From Perkinsus olseni (taxonomy: Eukaryota > Perkinsozoa > Perkinsida > Perkinsidae): a stretch of DNA of 64,000 bases. Below, piece after piece: positions 9,415 through 20,800 of this stretch. Numbering within the stretch: the first letter of the stretch is position 1; each line of letters starts with the position of its first letter. The translations under genes and the position numbers were made by a program. Where the stretch lies: positions 28,904 to 92,903 of the forward strand of contig JABANP010000184.1 in assembly GCA_013115135.1 (NCBI GenBank). The letters run 5' to 3'. A model generated the notes under the pieces. It did not search any database. It saw nothing but the letters and a program-made list of their open reading frames with translations, and was not told the DNA's origin.

Positions 9415-10549
9415 CTAATCGGCAATCCTTCGTGGAATGTCCCAGACCACACACACCACAGCGGCGGTTCATGCCGGCTGGACGTGCAGCCTGACAGAAC
9501 TTCCAAGTATGACCCGGCTGCAGACATCGACTGCAGGTTCCGCTGAATCGTGCCGGGTTGATACCGCTCTTAGAGCTCTCACCTTTCGGAACCGAGGATT
9601 GCCCCTGCTTCGATCCTGCCGAATCTTTTCGCTTCTCCTTTACCGCCGACTTTCTAAGCTGCCGACTTTCAAAATAAATAGCATTGCGACGCAGTTCCTC
9701 AAAGGACGCGGACTCGATGGATGGTCCCATGCTCTCCAACGAGTCTAATATACGTGTATGCATGCCCGCTCTGGCACGGATACACTTATCCAAATCACTG
9801 TGCGCCCTCCCCGTCATCGCTACTACTAATGCACTCTCCATCTCCACTCGCGCGAAAAAATCTTCAACTCGCTCCGAATCCAGCTGCTTCAATGCCTCCC
9901 ATCGCTGTACCATCTCCGAAGACGTGCATGACTCCTTGAACCTCTTATCAAGATATTCCCAGAGACGCTGCACTACAATCTCGGGCGTCTGCTGATCTCG
10001 CTTCAATCCCGTGCGGACCATCATTTCCAATTCTGATTTGAGAGCGCCCGCGAAATTCCTCATAATATAATAAACCTCTGCCTTCCCTCTCAATCCGTAA
10101 ATCTCAATGGCATTCTGAATACGCTCCTTTATCAACCGATACGGGCAGCCATCAGTTGGGAAGCTCCAGGGGGCCGCTTCAACAAGATCCAATTTCAGCC
10201 ACGAAATTGCAACATCACTCCCTTCATTCTTCGCTCGAGTTCCCGAACACAACTTCTCTCTACTCTCTGTAAACCCATCGATTGCTCTCTTCAAATCACC
10301 GGGACGCCCGCTATCCCACCCCTTGCCCAATCTATACATCGCAGCGCATTGCTTGGAAAGATACCGAGCTAAATGCTCGAACCAGATTTCATCGAGCCCT
10401 TCTAAAACTGCGGCATCAAGCATCGATGCATATACAATTTTAGCAACTTCTACGTCCCGATCTGGTTCCCCTTCTTGTAGTTCCCCCCTCCCGGAGACCC
10501 ACCGTTGATACTTCCGTGAAGGTCCGGGCTTTGCCTGGAGCAAGTTCAA
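9221..10549 (-). CDS. gag: Retrotransposon gag (capsid/nucleocapsid)
   Basis: This 442-codon frame ends in three zinc knuckles: CSRCLQPGHTWKFC, CGVCGLGHSTKDC and CKRCGKSGHLQYVC (CCHC type), which bind the element's RNA. The middle part (LRGKAEVYYIMRNFAGALK to FEELRRNAIYFESRQLRK) has the length and helical look of a retrotransposon capsid. The open frame has no ATG at its first codon; the first in-frame ATG is codon 43 (YASMLDAAVL), so the true start is uncertain. The last 194 nt overlap the start of the pol frame. Confidence 0.88.
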   Translation of the reverse strand: MNLLQAKPGPSRKYQRWVSGRGELQEGEPDRDVEVAKIVYASMLDAAVLEGLDEIWFEHLARYLSKQCAAMYRLGKGWDSGRPGDLKRAIDGFTESREKLCSGTRAKNEGSDVAISWLKLDLVEAAPWSFPTDGCPYRLIKERIQNAIEIYGLRGKAEVYYIMRNFAGALKSELEMMVRTGLKRDQQTPEIVVQRLWEYLDKRFKESCTSSEMVQRWEALKQLDSERVEDFFARVEMESALVVAMTGRAHSDLDKCIRARAGMHTRILDSLESMGPSIESASFEELRRNAIYFESRQLRKSAVKEKRKDSAGSKQGQSSVPKGESSKSGINPARFSGTCSRCLQPGHTWKFCQAARPAGMNRRCGVCGLGHSTKDCRLGAKSAMCKRCGKSGHLQYVCPNPLPQVRLHRRRESNREQLIVEAVSCSLSCGGWSPKSGNHSGC

Positions 10550-10932
10550 GCAAGCGTAGCAAGCATCGTTTGTGCGCGAGCTGTTCGCGCGCCCCCGTAA
10601 TCGACCAAAGTGGTAGCACCGATATGTTGCGTTCGTGGTTGTAAGGAGCGGAACCCGGCGTGAGAAGGTCTTCCGGGCCGGTTCCGAGGAAATTTTTCTT
10701 TTACCCTTGGTTAGTTATCTGGGAGACATTGCCTGTGTGCTTGCGTGCCAGGCAATGTGACTGCGGTGTTGTATTGGCCGCTGGCCCGAAGTGTGTTGGA
10801 CATCCTGGTGATGTCTGCTGGTCTTCGGGTCTCGGGCTAATTTACACCACAGTCTCACCCAACACTCCCAGTTGACTGATGCGATGCGGCGAAGCGCGTC
10901 TTGATTCTTATCTCTGATATCTCTTTCAAGAA
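10550..10932 (-). other. Untranslated leader of the 6.4-kb retrotransposon
   Basis: This 383-bp stretch lies between the 5' LTR and gag. No primer-binding site matching a recognisable tRNA 3' end could be identified next to the LTR, where the minus strand reads TTCTTGAAAGAGATATC. No coding sequence is apparent. Confidence 0.5.
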
Positions 10933-11039
10933 CTCTAAAGTACTCAAAGCACAGATACTAGATGATCGGCTATGAGAACAAAAGCGCACGCCCGAAAGCG
11001 CTCGCATACAGAGCGACTCCTCGAAAGCATCTCATAATA
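10933..11039 (-). repeat. 5' LTR (107 bp) of the 6.4-kb element
   Basis: Identical to 4635-4741. It lies upstream of gag in the element's orientation. Confidence 0.85.
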
Positions 11040-11725
11040 GGGTTGCCCACGGTAATAGTTCCGGTTTCTGGTTGCCCTGGGTAACAGTTTCGGGATCGGG
11101 TTGCCCTGTCGGGTTTCGGGAGGGGTTTCTGGTTTCCCGTTCCTGCCTTCACCCGCAGTTCAGGGTTTTTTTCTGCTGATTTTGCCTCCCTGCCGCACGC
11201 GCTTCCTTGGATTTTGTACTTTTCCCTTGGATTTTGTACTTCACCCAATATAAAATCATACCACACATCCGCGTTTGATTACTCAACCATCGACACCCCC
11301 CGGATCAGGATTCTCATCTTTCCCTGGAAATGCCTGATGCTTCATCGCCCTCCATAGATACTCTCCACACAAGCTGTGGCTGCGCAGGACACGCGCTAGT
11401 AGAGTGGCTGTTGTTGATAATCATTAAGTATTGTTATTATCATCCTGTTATATCCAACTCTGCTCCCTATTGTGTTAAACAATGACTACTGGTCCAGATA
11501 TAGAAACGGCCGACGATGATGCCGCGCATAGCCGTATCTCCATGATAATGATCATCACGTATCATCGCATTATTCATCATCATGAAACCGTCGAAAGATA
11601 CTTCTACAAGTTGCGTTTTCCCCCAGCTCGCGTTCGTGTTTCTTTTCTCTCCAACCTCATCGATCGTATGCCCCACCTTCGTTGAAAGAACTGTACTCAT
11701 TCTTTTTACAGTTTTTTCATCACAA
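11040..11725. other. Intergenic region with an inverted copy of a motif found at 4.5 kb
   Basis: No gene is visible before the mitochondrial carrier start at 11726. On the minus strand near 11,255-11,205, GTACAAAATCCAAGG occurs twice about 23 bp apart, downstream of ATTTTATATTGGGTG. The same arrangement occurs on the plus strand at about 4,485-4,535 (TATATAAAATGGGTAATTCC, then AAAATCCAAGG twice). The two therefore face each other across the retrotransposon. They may be core-promoter elements or parts of an older repeat. Confidence 0.5.
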
Positions 11726-14700
11726 ATGCCCGATAAGGCCCCCCTGGTCGATACCCGGAATCTGTCCAACGCCATCTTAGCGTGCAGCGGAGCGATCGCC
11801 GGTGCTTCGGCAAAGACGATAGTCGCTCCCTTGGAGAGGGTGAAGATAATGTAATACAGTCGGGTCCCTACTTGCCTCAAAAATACAGATTTTCCCCGTA
11901 AATTTCCGAAAATTTTTGGCGCGCAGAAATTCAAGTACGCAGCGGGGCGATCGCTGGTGTTCTGCGAGAAAAATTTGCCGCTCCTTGAGAGGGTGAAGAT
12001 AATGTGATACGTTCTGGCCTTTCATCTACCCGATATTTCGGAACTTTTCCCTTAAATTTTCGGTAAATTCTCGGTCTCCGTGCAGAAATTTTAGTCCGGA
12101 GCCGAGCAATCGCTGGTGCATCTGTTATCAGTCTTGGTCGCTCCTTTGGTGAAGATATTGTTCTACCGTGGGACTGGCATGGTAGTCTCTTACTCGCCTC
12201 GAAATTTCGCATTTTTTTCTGGAAATTCTCGCTAAATTTTTCGCATGCGAAATTATTACCAGATAATCCACGTTTTGCGACAATTGTGGAGGCATAGGTT
12301 TTTTAGACGGCTCTGGAACGTCGGACAGAATCGAAAAAAACTGATGAGAATTCAGTATTTTTTGCCACGAACAAGCTATCTTTGAGCCTGAGAGCGTCGT
12401 TCAGGCCACGGACCGCCTTAAGTACAATAACTCGATCACCGGCTGAGACACTTCCAACCGGTATCGTCCTTATCGCCGTACATGAAAAACCTGAATTAGC
12501 AGTTTTTTCGAAGATTTTACTGCCTGCCGGATTCGAGATGTACCGACTGAGTGCGCCCCGTGAGTAGGTAGAAATTTGGTATGCAACGAAGGAAGGAAAT
12601 GGCACATGCAAGAGTGGGACCGCCGTTCTCGCGGCGCATGGCCGAAGTTCGGCCGCTGAACTATCATATAATAGTAAAAAATTTTGAGGAATACTTTCTG
12701 CCCAATTTTTCGTTGTAAATTTCTTTTACATTCTTTACGCCCACTTGCCGGGTCGTCTGCTTTCGCGGGCCTGCTCACCTAAGCCGTTTCCAAATAGGAA
12801 TACCTCAGTTTGAGCTACAATGGTGGTGCACCTGTTACCCGCGAAATGGCGTCAATCACGATGTGATATCCTCGGGAACCGTGATATCGTAATGGCCTTT
12901 CCCACGTGATGTGGACCACTCTTGTTTTGGAAATTTTTTAAAAATTTTTTCGCTCTCGAGAATCCAACACGGTTGCTGAGGTTTACCTTTCTTTTCCCGC
13001 GAGTTCCGCGAAGTTAAATGGGCGATGTGTCTTCTCACTCGCGGGTGCATCTTAAATATTAATCTTGTCACAGCGACGGCGGAGCGAAGCACTTTTTCAC
13101 CGTCTCTTATCAGTAGTGCTGGTTTCCCGCAGATTCCAAGCGAGCCACACCATGCAGTATCGTTGGTCTAATGTATGGCGCACACTACTGGACATTCAAA
13201 AAAGGGACGGCCTATCGGGTACTACGGGGAACTTTGGAAGCGGGCGTGTTGTAAAAGTCGTTTCGCCTAATTTCTTTTTGTCCGAAAACGAAAATCTTTG
13301 TCTTTTCCAGTGCCCACTTTCTCCCTATTCGAGTAAGAACATGATTGACCTTTTTCCGAGCCGAAATTATGCGTCACGGAGGAATGAGTGGAAAATATTG
13401 GGAAAACCAAAATTTTTTCCTTGGAAAATTTCCCATAATTTTTTTGGTTCTTCTAGGTTTATGGAAGGGCCACATCGCTACGTTGGTTCGTATAATGCCC
13501 TATTCTGCTACTAACTTTACTGTTTTCGACAGACTCTACCGCAGGCTGCAAGGTAAGGGCGGGCTCCAGTAGTGTCATACCCCGTACGAGAGTTGAACCT
13601 CTTGAGCGTCTGCTAGTGTTCATGCCAGATCGTTCAGATTCACCGTACATAACTCAGCATGTTCCCGCGATGTTGATACGTTTCTTCAGTGGCAGCGTCT
13701 CTGGTGCGGCTGCCATTTGTGTTAGCTATCCCGCAGATGTAATGGGCGCTCGAAAATTCGCTATTTCCACCGCCGTTTTGTGTAAGGTTCTGCGATCTCG
13801 TTTGGCAGTTGATGTCAATGGCGAGTACTCGTCTTATTCTCGTGCTGTTAAGAAAATACTGCGTAAGTCAGCTCAGAGAGTTCGCTCGTTGTTCATGGCG
13901 TTAATCGGTGATTCTTCGCCCGGGCTCTCCATTCCCCACCAGAGAAGCTACGTAGCTCGGGAGTTGCCGAGGGCACTGCGTCTTCACTTGGTCTTTTTTG
14001 ATGTATTCCGGAAATCGGTTTTCGAGATTGTCAATTTTTACAAGATTTTTGTTGCTAACCGATCTGAATGACGCCATCGTAAAATCATTGAGGGTCAGCC
14101 GCGTCGACTAGCCGCGTTTGTGAAACTTGCGAGATCTTTTCAAGTGTCAATTTTGCTATGTTACCACTACTGGCGAGACAGCAACATCGATCAATAACGA
14201 ACCGCCAGACTTATTGCCGATGGATAAACCTCGTCGATGGATAATCAGAGTTAGCTAATAGAGTTTGGATTGGAAACGCTGGAAGCCTGTCGAACAGGTA
14301 TCGCATCAAGCTGTTTCTTTCCTAAAACGGTTGTGCGAGGAAGATTATTATCGTTCATTATACCTTTTATGTGGATAATATTTCCCGCCTCAGATACCCA
14401 GGGTATCCGAGGTTTCTACTCGGGGGTGGGGGCGTCTCTGATCGGCATTCTGCCATATGCAGGGACATCCTTCATGTGCTTTGAAACACTGAAGAGCTAC
14501 ATTTGCCAAAATAAGAATCATTGGTCGACCCTCGACAAGCTCGCCTGTGGTGCCATCGCCGGACTGGTCGCGCAAACCTCTACTTACCCTCTCGAAGTCG
14601 TACGGCGACGGATGCAAGTTCACGGCAGCAACGCTTTCGGCGGCCGTGGTGTTTTCGAATCGATGATATACGTCGCTCGGACGGAAGGTGTTCGAAATGG

Positions 14701-14809
14701 TCTGTACAAAGGAGTTACTATGAACTGGATTAAAGGCCCTCTTGCTGTTGCTATAAGTTTTACCGTTAATGATTGCATCAAAGAATTTATGGCGAAGAAG
14801 GAAGATTGA
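11726..14809 (+). CDS. Mitochondrial carrier family transporter (SLC25), six exons, 306 aa
   Basis: SLC25 carriers exchange solutes across the mitochondrial inner membrane. Exons 11726-11850, 13133-13218, 13457-13552, 13617-13738, 13787-13862 and 14394-14809 join in phase to 307 codons including the stop, the usual family length. The three carrier repeats are visible: GAIAGASAKTIVAPLERVK, then SGSVSGAAAICVSYPADV with SRAVKKIL, and GAIAGLVAQTSTYPLEVVRR with RGFYSGVGASLIGILPY before it. The first repeat, with AKTIVAPLERVKIIFQ, resembles coenzyme A or adenine-nucleotide carriers (SLC25A16/42 type); the substrate is an inference. Intron 4 (13739-13786) is only 48 nt. Intron 1 is long (1,282 nt) and holds two decayed repeats of exon 1. 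Confidence 0.92.
11790..12240 (+). repeat. Tandem triplication of carrier exon 1 with flanking intron
   Basis: The exon segment around GGAGCGATCGCCGGTGCTTC to GAGGGTGAAGATAATGT is followed by two diverged copies at about 11,938-12,008 and 12,098-12,165. Each keeps GCGATCGCTGG or GCAATCGCTGG and a version of CGCTCC..GTGAAGATA. The intron stretches between them (AAATTTCCGAAAATTTTTGG and similar) are also related. The later copies have small deletions that break the frame, so only the first can be coding. Confidence 0.75.
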
Positions 14810-16717
14810 ACTATCTGGCGAGGTTTTGAGTTAGGGTTCAAAGGTGGGCAGGGTTTTTTTTGTCGTCAAAGGGAAAGAAGATTATCCGTAGGAACAGACT
14901 CCGCCCGAAGGAAGCCTGCAGTGGTTTGTCGGTACAATGTAACTATCAGCTGCTTTCGAACCACCTGATTCTCACGACTGTTCATGGAGCCCGAGAACGG
15001 CTCAGCCGTCACGGCTGACAGTAGCCCAGCCTCAACTCCAATTGCCAGTCTTTACATGTACTTGGTGAAGTTTAGTCCAAGCTTGCTTGAAGAAGCTGTT
15101 CTGTTTTCTTCTCGACCTATAACTGTCCGGGTGCTATTCTACTCATTCACAAACTGATGATACCTACTAGGCATACTCACCATACCATGACCTGCCGAAA
15201 CATTTTCGGCGACGCCTCGTCATAAAAGACAACTCGTAAACCTACTATCCCTGTGTAACATCGCCGTATGAACCTATAGCGATAGTTAAACTATCATAGT
15301 TGGGAGAGTATCCGCAGAGTTATTTACCGTTTGAGTCTCACCTGCGCACATTTGCGCACATTCATTTGGTGAGATGGAAGATTCTGAAACAGTGTTTCGG
15401 AAAGTTTCGGAAAATCATTTTCGGCGACGCCTCGCTATAGAAGACAACTCGTAAAGCTACTATCCTGTGTAACATGAATCCGTTTGAGTCTCATCTGCGC
15501 ATGACTCTGTGTCACACTCATGCTTAGTAATCATGACTAGTCTGTCAATAACTGTCTCTTACCAATAACCGTTATTAACAACTGCGTGATGTACACAGTG
15601 AAAACCTAGTTGTATCAATACATCAGTTCGGGTCCATGAGATTATGCCTTCCAACTTAAACAGCAGAAATTGAGTCATCCACTAGCGTCGAGCTGAGCTA
15701 AGGTTCCTGGTAGCAACTCTACGCGGAAGGATCGGCGCGAGCAAAATTAACACGCAGCGTCTATGAGCAGAAGAAGGGCTTGTGCGTACCGAAGAGAATT
15801 CAATAAAGTTATTATTGTTCTGTGAAGTTAGATGCTAGAATAAGCCAGGAGCTAGCCACAGGAACAGCCGTGAGATTATGGCTGTAATGATGGCGAATGC
15901 GACCTCGACCCAGCCCTCCGCTTCCTGGACGTGGAAGTAGGATACTACAGACTGCTGACTCGACCCGGGGTGAGCCCTGGCGGCTTCCAAGTTGGAAGCT
16001 CCAACTGCTAGTTGGCGGCAGACACAGGCTGATTCCTGATTGCTGGCTCCGACACTGATGGAGGTCAAAGCGCAAGTCAGAGCTGAGCCACTCCCTGGTC
16101 ACACTTTCAACCCATGCATGATGGGAACTTCGACTGTTGTGCATTCGCCCAACTACCGCCCGGGTGAGGCGAGCGACATATCACCCACCGTCGCGCGAGA
16201 ATTCGATTTCCCGGATCACCCTTCCGGAAGGTGCTATCAAAAATAGGCAATTACTCGTAATGAAGTGCCTTTGCCATGACGCCATTGGCAATGCCAATTT
16301 GGCATCATGTCCTGCAAGGATCATCTTGAAGGATGTATTCTCCACCAACATAGTAGTCAGGGTATCCTCTGGAACCTGGAACTGGAGCATTGCCCTAGTG
16401 TGGCTGCGCAGCTACCCGACTATAGTCTTCACCACGGGAGTTATTATTGCCCGGCGGGCAGTGGTCGTCCAATCTATATATCCATTATAATGGTGGAAGA
16501 GGCGTTCGGTCACCGGGGGTCATAGGGGTCGGACCGAACCTCGGTGGCTCAGCCACCGTGGCTGTGCAGCGTGCACTTTAGAGTCTGAACTTCAGACTGG
16601 CAGTAGCCTCCTAGGACAGCCTCGTGGTCGTATCACTGTAAGATTCATCATTGCTACGGAGCGTGCTCCCAACTTGATGTATTTAGTTGTCCCCCCTCTC
16701 ACTCGGCGTCTGAACGA
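14810..16717. other. Non-coding region upstream of family A copy 1; short direct repeats and an inserted repeat
   Basis: A segment starting TTTTCGGCGACGCCTCG at about 15,205 recurs at about 15,418, and both copies continue AAGACAACTCGTAAA..CTACTATC, so about 210 bp is tandemly duplicated. From about 15,540 to 16,700 the sequence matches 25,800-26,470 (upstream of family A copy 2). The exception is about 420 bp (roughly 15,706-16,125) present only here, which resembles 37,740-38,020 (both contain CCTCCGCT.CCTGGA and TAGGATACTA). That insertion looks like a dispersed repeat or solo LTR. No convincing gene was found. Confidence 0.6.
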
Positions 16718-17092
16718 ATGTCCTGCCTTCCGCGGATCTTGGTCATCTCTGGATTCCTTGCCATACGGATCGATTCCACCGGAGGTTATGAGATTTTCTG
16801 CAGAGATGGCATAGTGAGCGTGCCATTTTCAAGTACTGAATGCTTTTTGGAGGAGAACAATGCTGTGACCCGTGCATTCACCTACGAAATTATAAGCGAT
16901 GATGACGGCACCTTGCATACATCTACCCAGGACTGCAGGGTGCAGAGAACGGGGCCAGAAATCCAGTTCCCGCCCGGCTGCCCACTCGACCATCAGGCGC
17001 AGGCGAAGCTCTTACGAGACTGTCAGTGGTGGCAGAGTTGTCGAGAGAGAATACGATCGGCCGTTTCGCAAAGTGGAGAAGTTAGCGAAGAG
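16718..17092 (+). pseudogene. Family A copy 1, 5' part: secreted protein gene broken by a retrotransposon
   Basis: This begins MSCLPRILVISGFLAIRIDS, a typical signal peptide, then GGYEIFCRDG and CFLEENNAVTRAFTYE, and is closely similar to the intact paralogue at 26,490. Relative to that copy it lacks about 8 bp in the region after CPLDH and then reads in another frame, where EREYDRPFRKV is still visible. It stops at 17,092, where the BEL-like element is inserted; the rest of the gene resumes at 23,125. It is therefore doubly disabled. The function of the family is not recognised. Confidence 0.85.
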
Positions 17093-17329
17093 TGTGCAGG
17101 TTTTATTAAGTGAACAAAACACCCAATATAGACCTGGTAACCGTACTATAGAAGTACGATAGTCGACGGACGTAACAGATCGTTATACACTAATACAGCA
17201 ACGACTAATACGTCAATGCAACTAGCGCTAGGGAGACAGCGGAACCATACACAAAGACAACAATAGCACAGTCGAATCTCATCATCTTACTGCCTTAGCG
17301 ATTCTCTACTTCATGCCGAAACCGGCACA
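17093..17329 (-). repeat. 3' LTR of the BEL/Pao-like element (237 bp)
   Basis: Same length as, and closely similar to, 22888-23124, with TG..CA termini. It contains AACAAAACACCCAATATAG, CAACGACTAATACGTCAATG and the terminal small inverted repeat TGCCGAAACCGGCA. The integrase tail frame ends inside it. Confidence 0.95.
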
Positions 17330-17868
17330 CTCCCGGCCGGCGCAGACCTCAAATTGAGAACACTTTCGTTCACAATCTTACCGGTAGATATCAGCCTCAC
17401 CTTGCGGATGCTGTCACTTGGCCTATCGACAATCTCAACTTCTTCCCAGCCGGTATTGAGTTTACCATAGGGACCTAGAGTTGGCCTCCAACGGAAGGCA
17501 CGAGAGCCGTTGACAAGACCCCTACCAGCATGCCTCTTCGTCCGCGATAGGAGCCTCTCACGAGTCTCTCGCCTACGAAGCCACCAAATATCGGCAAGCT
17601 CCCGCAAGGCTACAAGTCTACCTTCGGTCACCTTATCGAAGTAGTCATTAGCAGTCACCTCGTCCCACCACGACGGCGGTTCCAATCCTTCGAACACCGC
17701 CTTCTTGATGGTCTCAGCTTCACTCAACGCTGAAGGGTCGTCAACCATACGACCATGAGATCGACAGACAAGCGCAGGAGTCAACGGGCTCTCATCGATA
17801 TAAGGCGTGTTATTACATATCCAAACAGCACGATACAGCAGTTGGACAAATTCCTCCTCCGAAGGCAA
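17311..17868 (-). pseudogene. Integrase C-terminal part, out of frame with gag-pol
   Basis: This 185-codon frame (VQLLYRAVWICNNTPYIDES, LTPALVCRSHGR, KLNTGWEEVEIVDRP) is the expected continuation of the integrase of the upstream polyprotein: a target-fragment helix region and an SH3-like end. The main frame stops at 17,882. The two frames overlap around an AGGAGGAG run near 17,900, consistent with a single-base indel there. This copy is therefore probably unable to make a full integrase unless a programmed frameshift is used. Confidence 0.8.
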
Positions 17869-17881
17869 CGACTTCGTCTTG

Positions 17882-20800
17882 TTAGAGATGTCCCATAAGG
17901 CTCCTCCTCAGCACTGAGTGCACATCACGATGAGGACGCTCACCCCAAGCCCGCAGCTCTTCTCCACGCGGAGGAGTAGAGACAACAAGGAAGCCTAATT
18001 CCTTACCCAGCGATAGAACTTCTGGCACTAGGAGTCCTTGGTCGACAACAAGCAGCCGAATCGGACCTTCTTCAGTAACCATCTGTCTCAACAATCTCGC
18101 CCCAGAGTAGCCTGTTTTGTCGTAACTCACCGTAGCCTTGATGAATCGGCTGGCATGGCAGCATAGGGTGAAACAGTACAGCTTTTGTTGAGAGGAGTCA
18201 GAGGAGCTTCGAGACACCTGATACGGTCCAGTCACATCGTAATAAGCAACAGCAAAGGGACCGAACTGAGCAGAGCAGGCTGGAGGTCGAGAGGACATCT
18301 GCTTCATCTTCGCAGCGGCCTGGCGCCTGGCCTGACAGCCAGGGCACTGAGCATTAAAGCGGCGGACAGTAGCATCAACATTCTTCCAGTAATAGCGGTG
18401 CCAAGCCCACCGGGTCAGCGCAATCCTACCCGGGTGACCGCCATGAACATCATGAACATGTCGAATGATCCGCCATTGTAAATCACGACGGTTGTCGGGC
18501 ACGACCGCCTGAACAGTCGGGCAAGATCCTCGGTTGGCGTCATCCAGGGAAACACTTCCTACTCGATGTAGAACGCCATTTTTCAGCATATAGCCATCCA
18601 CAGATTGCGAGCCTAGCTTCTTCTTCAGCAGTGCCAGGTCGTTGCATGCTTCCTGGGCAACACCGATCTCAAATAGAAGATCAGCACTACTCACTGCATC
18701 TGGAACTCCCTTCTCTAAGGAGGAGACGGCTCCAACCAAGTGTACAACTAGATCTTCGTCATTACCATCCTTCTGCTCGTCGAACTCGTCGACAAAGTCT
18801 TCGTCACTGAAGGATGGTGTCGGAGAGAAGGTAGTGACCACAGTAGCTTCCTGCAACACAGCTTGCATCTTGAGGCCGTCCATAGGAACCATCTGACACC
18901 CGGATTCAGGACGGGTACCAGCATCCGAAGGATTCACCCGCCCGCGAATATGAGCTACCTTTATAGGGTATCCAGTTTCCTTCGCCAGAGCGGTAAGACC
19001 AGAGCGCAGCTTCGTCATTCGATTGCGTTCGAGCAAGGGAAGATAGCGTGCGTCGGCTCGGCTGGGTCGCTTGATGCGCCAAGCATTAAGCTGAGAATCA
19101 GTCAATAACCAAATAGGACCAATGGAGAGCCCCTCACTTGTGATGGCCTCCCGTTGGCCCAACACTTCCTCCATGAGACTGTATCCGAGCAAAATAGAGC
19201 ATAGTTCAAGTCGGGGGATGGTCCACTTCGAGTTGAGAGTAGCCTGGCGCGCAACAAGTCGACGACCATCCTTCATACCACGAACGTCAGCACAAATGCA
19301 CCCATTACCAGCAGCGTCGCAGAACACAGCGAATCCTTGTCGCAGATCTACAAAGCGTGGTTGTGGTGATGGAGAGGAGCGGAAGAGAGCGTGGATCTCC
19401 TGAGTCACATCACATGGCACATCTTTGGAGTCCCACGAAGCAGTCACATGCGCCACCTTACTCAAGAGCAGTCGCTGACGAGCCCCTTCTTCAATATTGA
19501 TCCCTAAAGGATCATACAGCTGACCAAGAGCATGAAAGCAATGGCGACGCGTACTGAGATCCTCATTGTTGAGAGCTACTGGCCGAGTTGATAGGACATC
19601 ATCAGACCTCTCCCATACATAGCCAAGTTGAGTGCAGAGCTTCGCTTCCGTGAGCTTGGATGGAGAAGTCTCGGCCATCATGGTAGTCTCCTCATCCTCA
19701 CCCCAGCATTCTGAAGGCGCATCAGCGGGGTTTTCCGTAGCGTACACTGGATCCCTTCCCAATACAGACTTACTGGGCTGACAATGCATGCTGGCCCTCT
19801 TCTTCAACATTTCACGGCCATGCTGTCGGCGAACGAAGAGCTCAGACCACTTCCATGAGGTATATAGGAGGTCGTCCATGTAGTACTGGAAGGCGTGAGC
19901 GACAGAGCCATACGTGAGGACTAACGTTTCCTGAACGTCCAAAAGCACCAAGCATAGGCTACATGGGCTATTTACTAGTCCAAAGGGAAGGACCAGACAG
20001 CGATAGTAGCGGCCCCCAACCCGAACGTTCAAATATTTACAATCGGCACTAAAGAGTAGGACTTGTAAGAACGCTCGGGTAACATCGTCCCATCCCACAA
20101 AAGGGCAGAGACGAAAGCGCAGTAAAATAGCACGCAGAGCATGCCGCAGTAGACGAGTATCGCCTGAGCCCAAGAACTTATTGATGCCTCGAGCATCAAC
20201 AGTTACCCTCACTGGTTGAGTTTTATGGTTGGGTCGTAGGGCGGTTACAGCAGCCATGATTGGTAAGTTTTCATCAACTTCATCAGCAGTCAATGGTCGT
20301 ATATACCCCGAGTCAACCATATTTCTCACCTCCTTGCAGAAGTCATTGTACCAAGTGCCACCCATGTCCTTGAGCTTCCTACATGTAGCCTGATCTCTTG
20401 CCACTGCGGCGGCTCTACCGAGTCCTGAGGTGGAAGAGTTTGGCCTTTCGGAGCTCAACCATGGCAAAGTTACTCTGGCCCGAGTATTACCCTCGCTAGC
20501 CGGGACATGATCTACCAGTATCTGACCTTCCTCTTTGTCGGGGGGTCGTAGCCGTGGCAATCCTGGCCGGCAGGCCGTACACATGAGGTCATCAAAGGGG
20601 CTATCAGGCAGATCACAAACACCAACAGAGCCAACGATGAAAGCTGGTTGAGCAGAGCGCGCATTTTCAGAGGAGAGTCGGAGCACATTCTTATACCCCA
20701 GCTGCAAAGTCTCACTTCCCTCGCTGTTCAAGAACCAAGAGACAAAGCCCACATCTCTAGCTAATTTATGTAAGCTCAAGATAGCCGGAACGGTTAAACC

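Larger units (their letters stand above)
4635..11039 (-). mobile_element. LTR retrotransposon, about 6.4 kb, gag and pol in separate frames
   Basis: Two identical 107-bp direct repeats (4635-4741 and 10933-11039) flank a gag frame and a pol frame on the minus strand. A purine run, AGGGGGG at 4753-4747, lies just inside the 3' repeat, where a polypurine tract is expected. The repeats have no TG..CA ends and are very short for LTRs. I see no clear target duplication (flanks ending GCGCAGGAC and starting GGGTTGCCC) and no confident primer-binding site. Identical repeats and open frames suggest a recent insertion. The clade (Ty3/Gypsy or another pol lineage) is unresolved. Confidence 0.85.

Noticed and set aside
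4635..11039. The 6.4-kb element as an endogenous virus
   Set aside because: There is no envelope-like frame and nothing beyond gag and pol; an LTR retrotransposon explains all the features.
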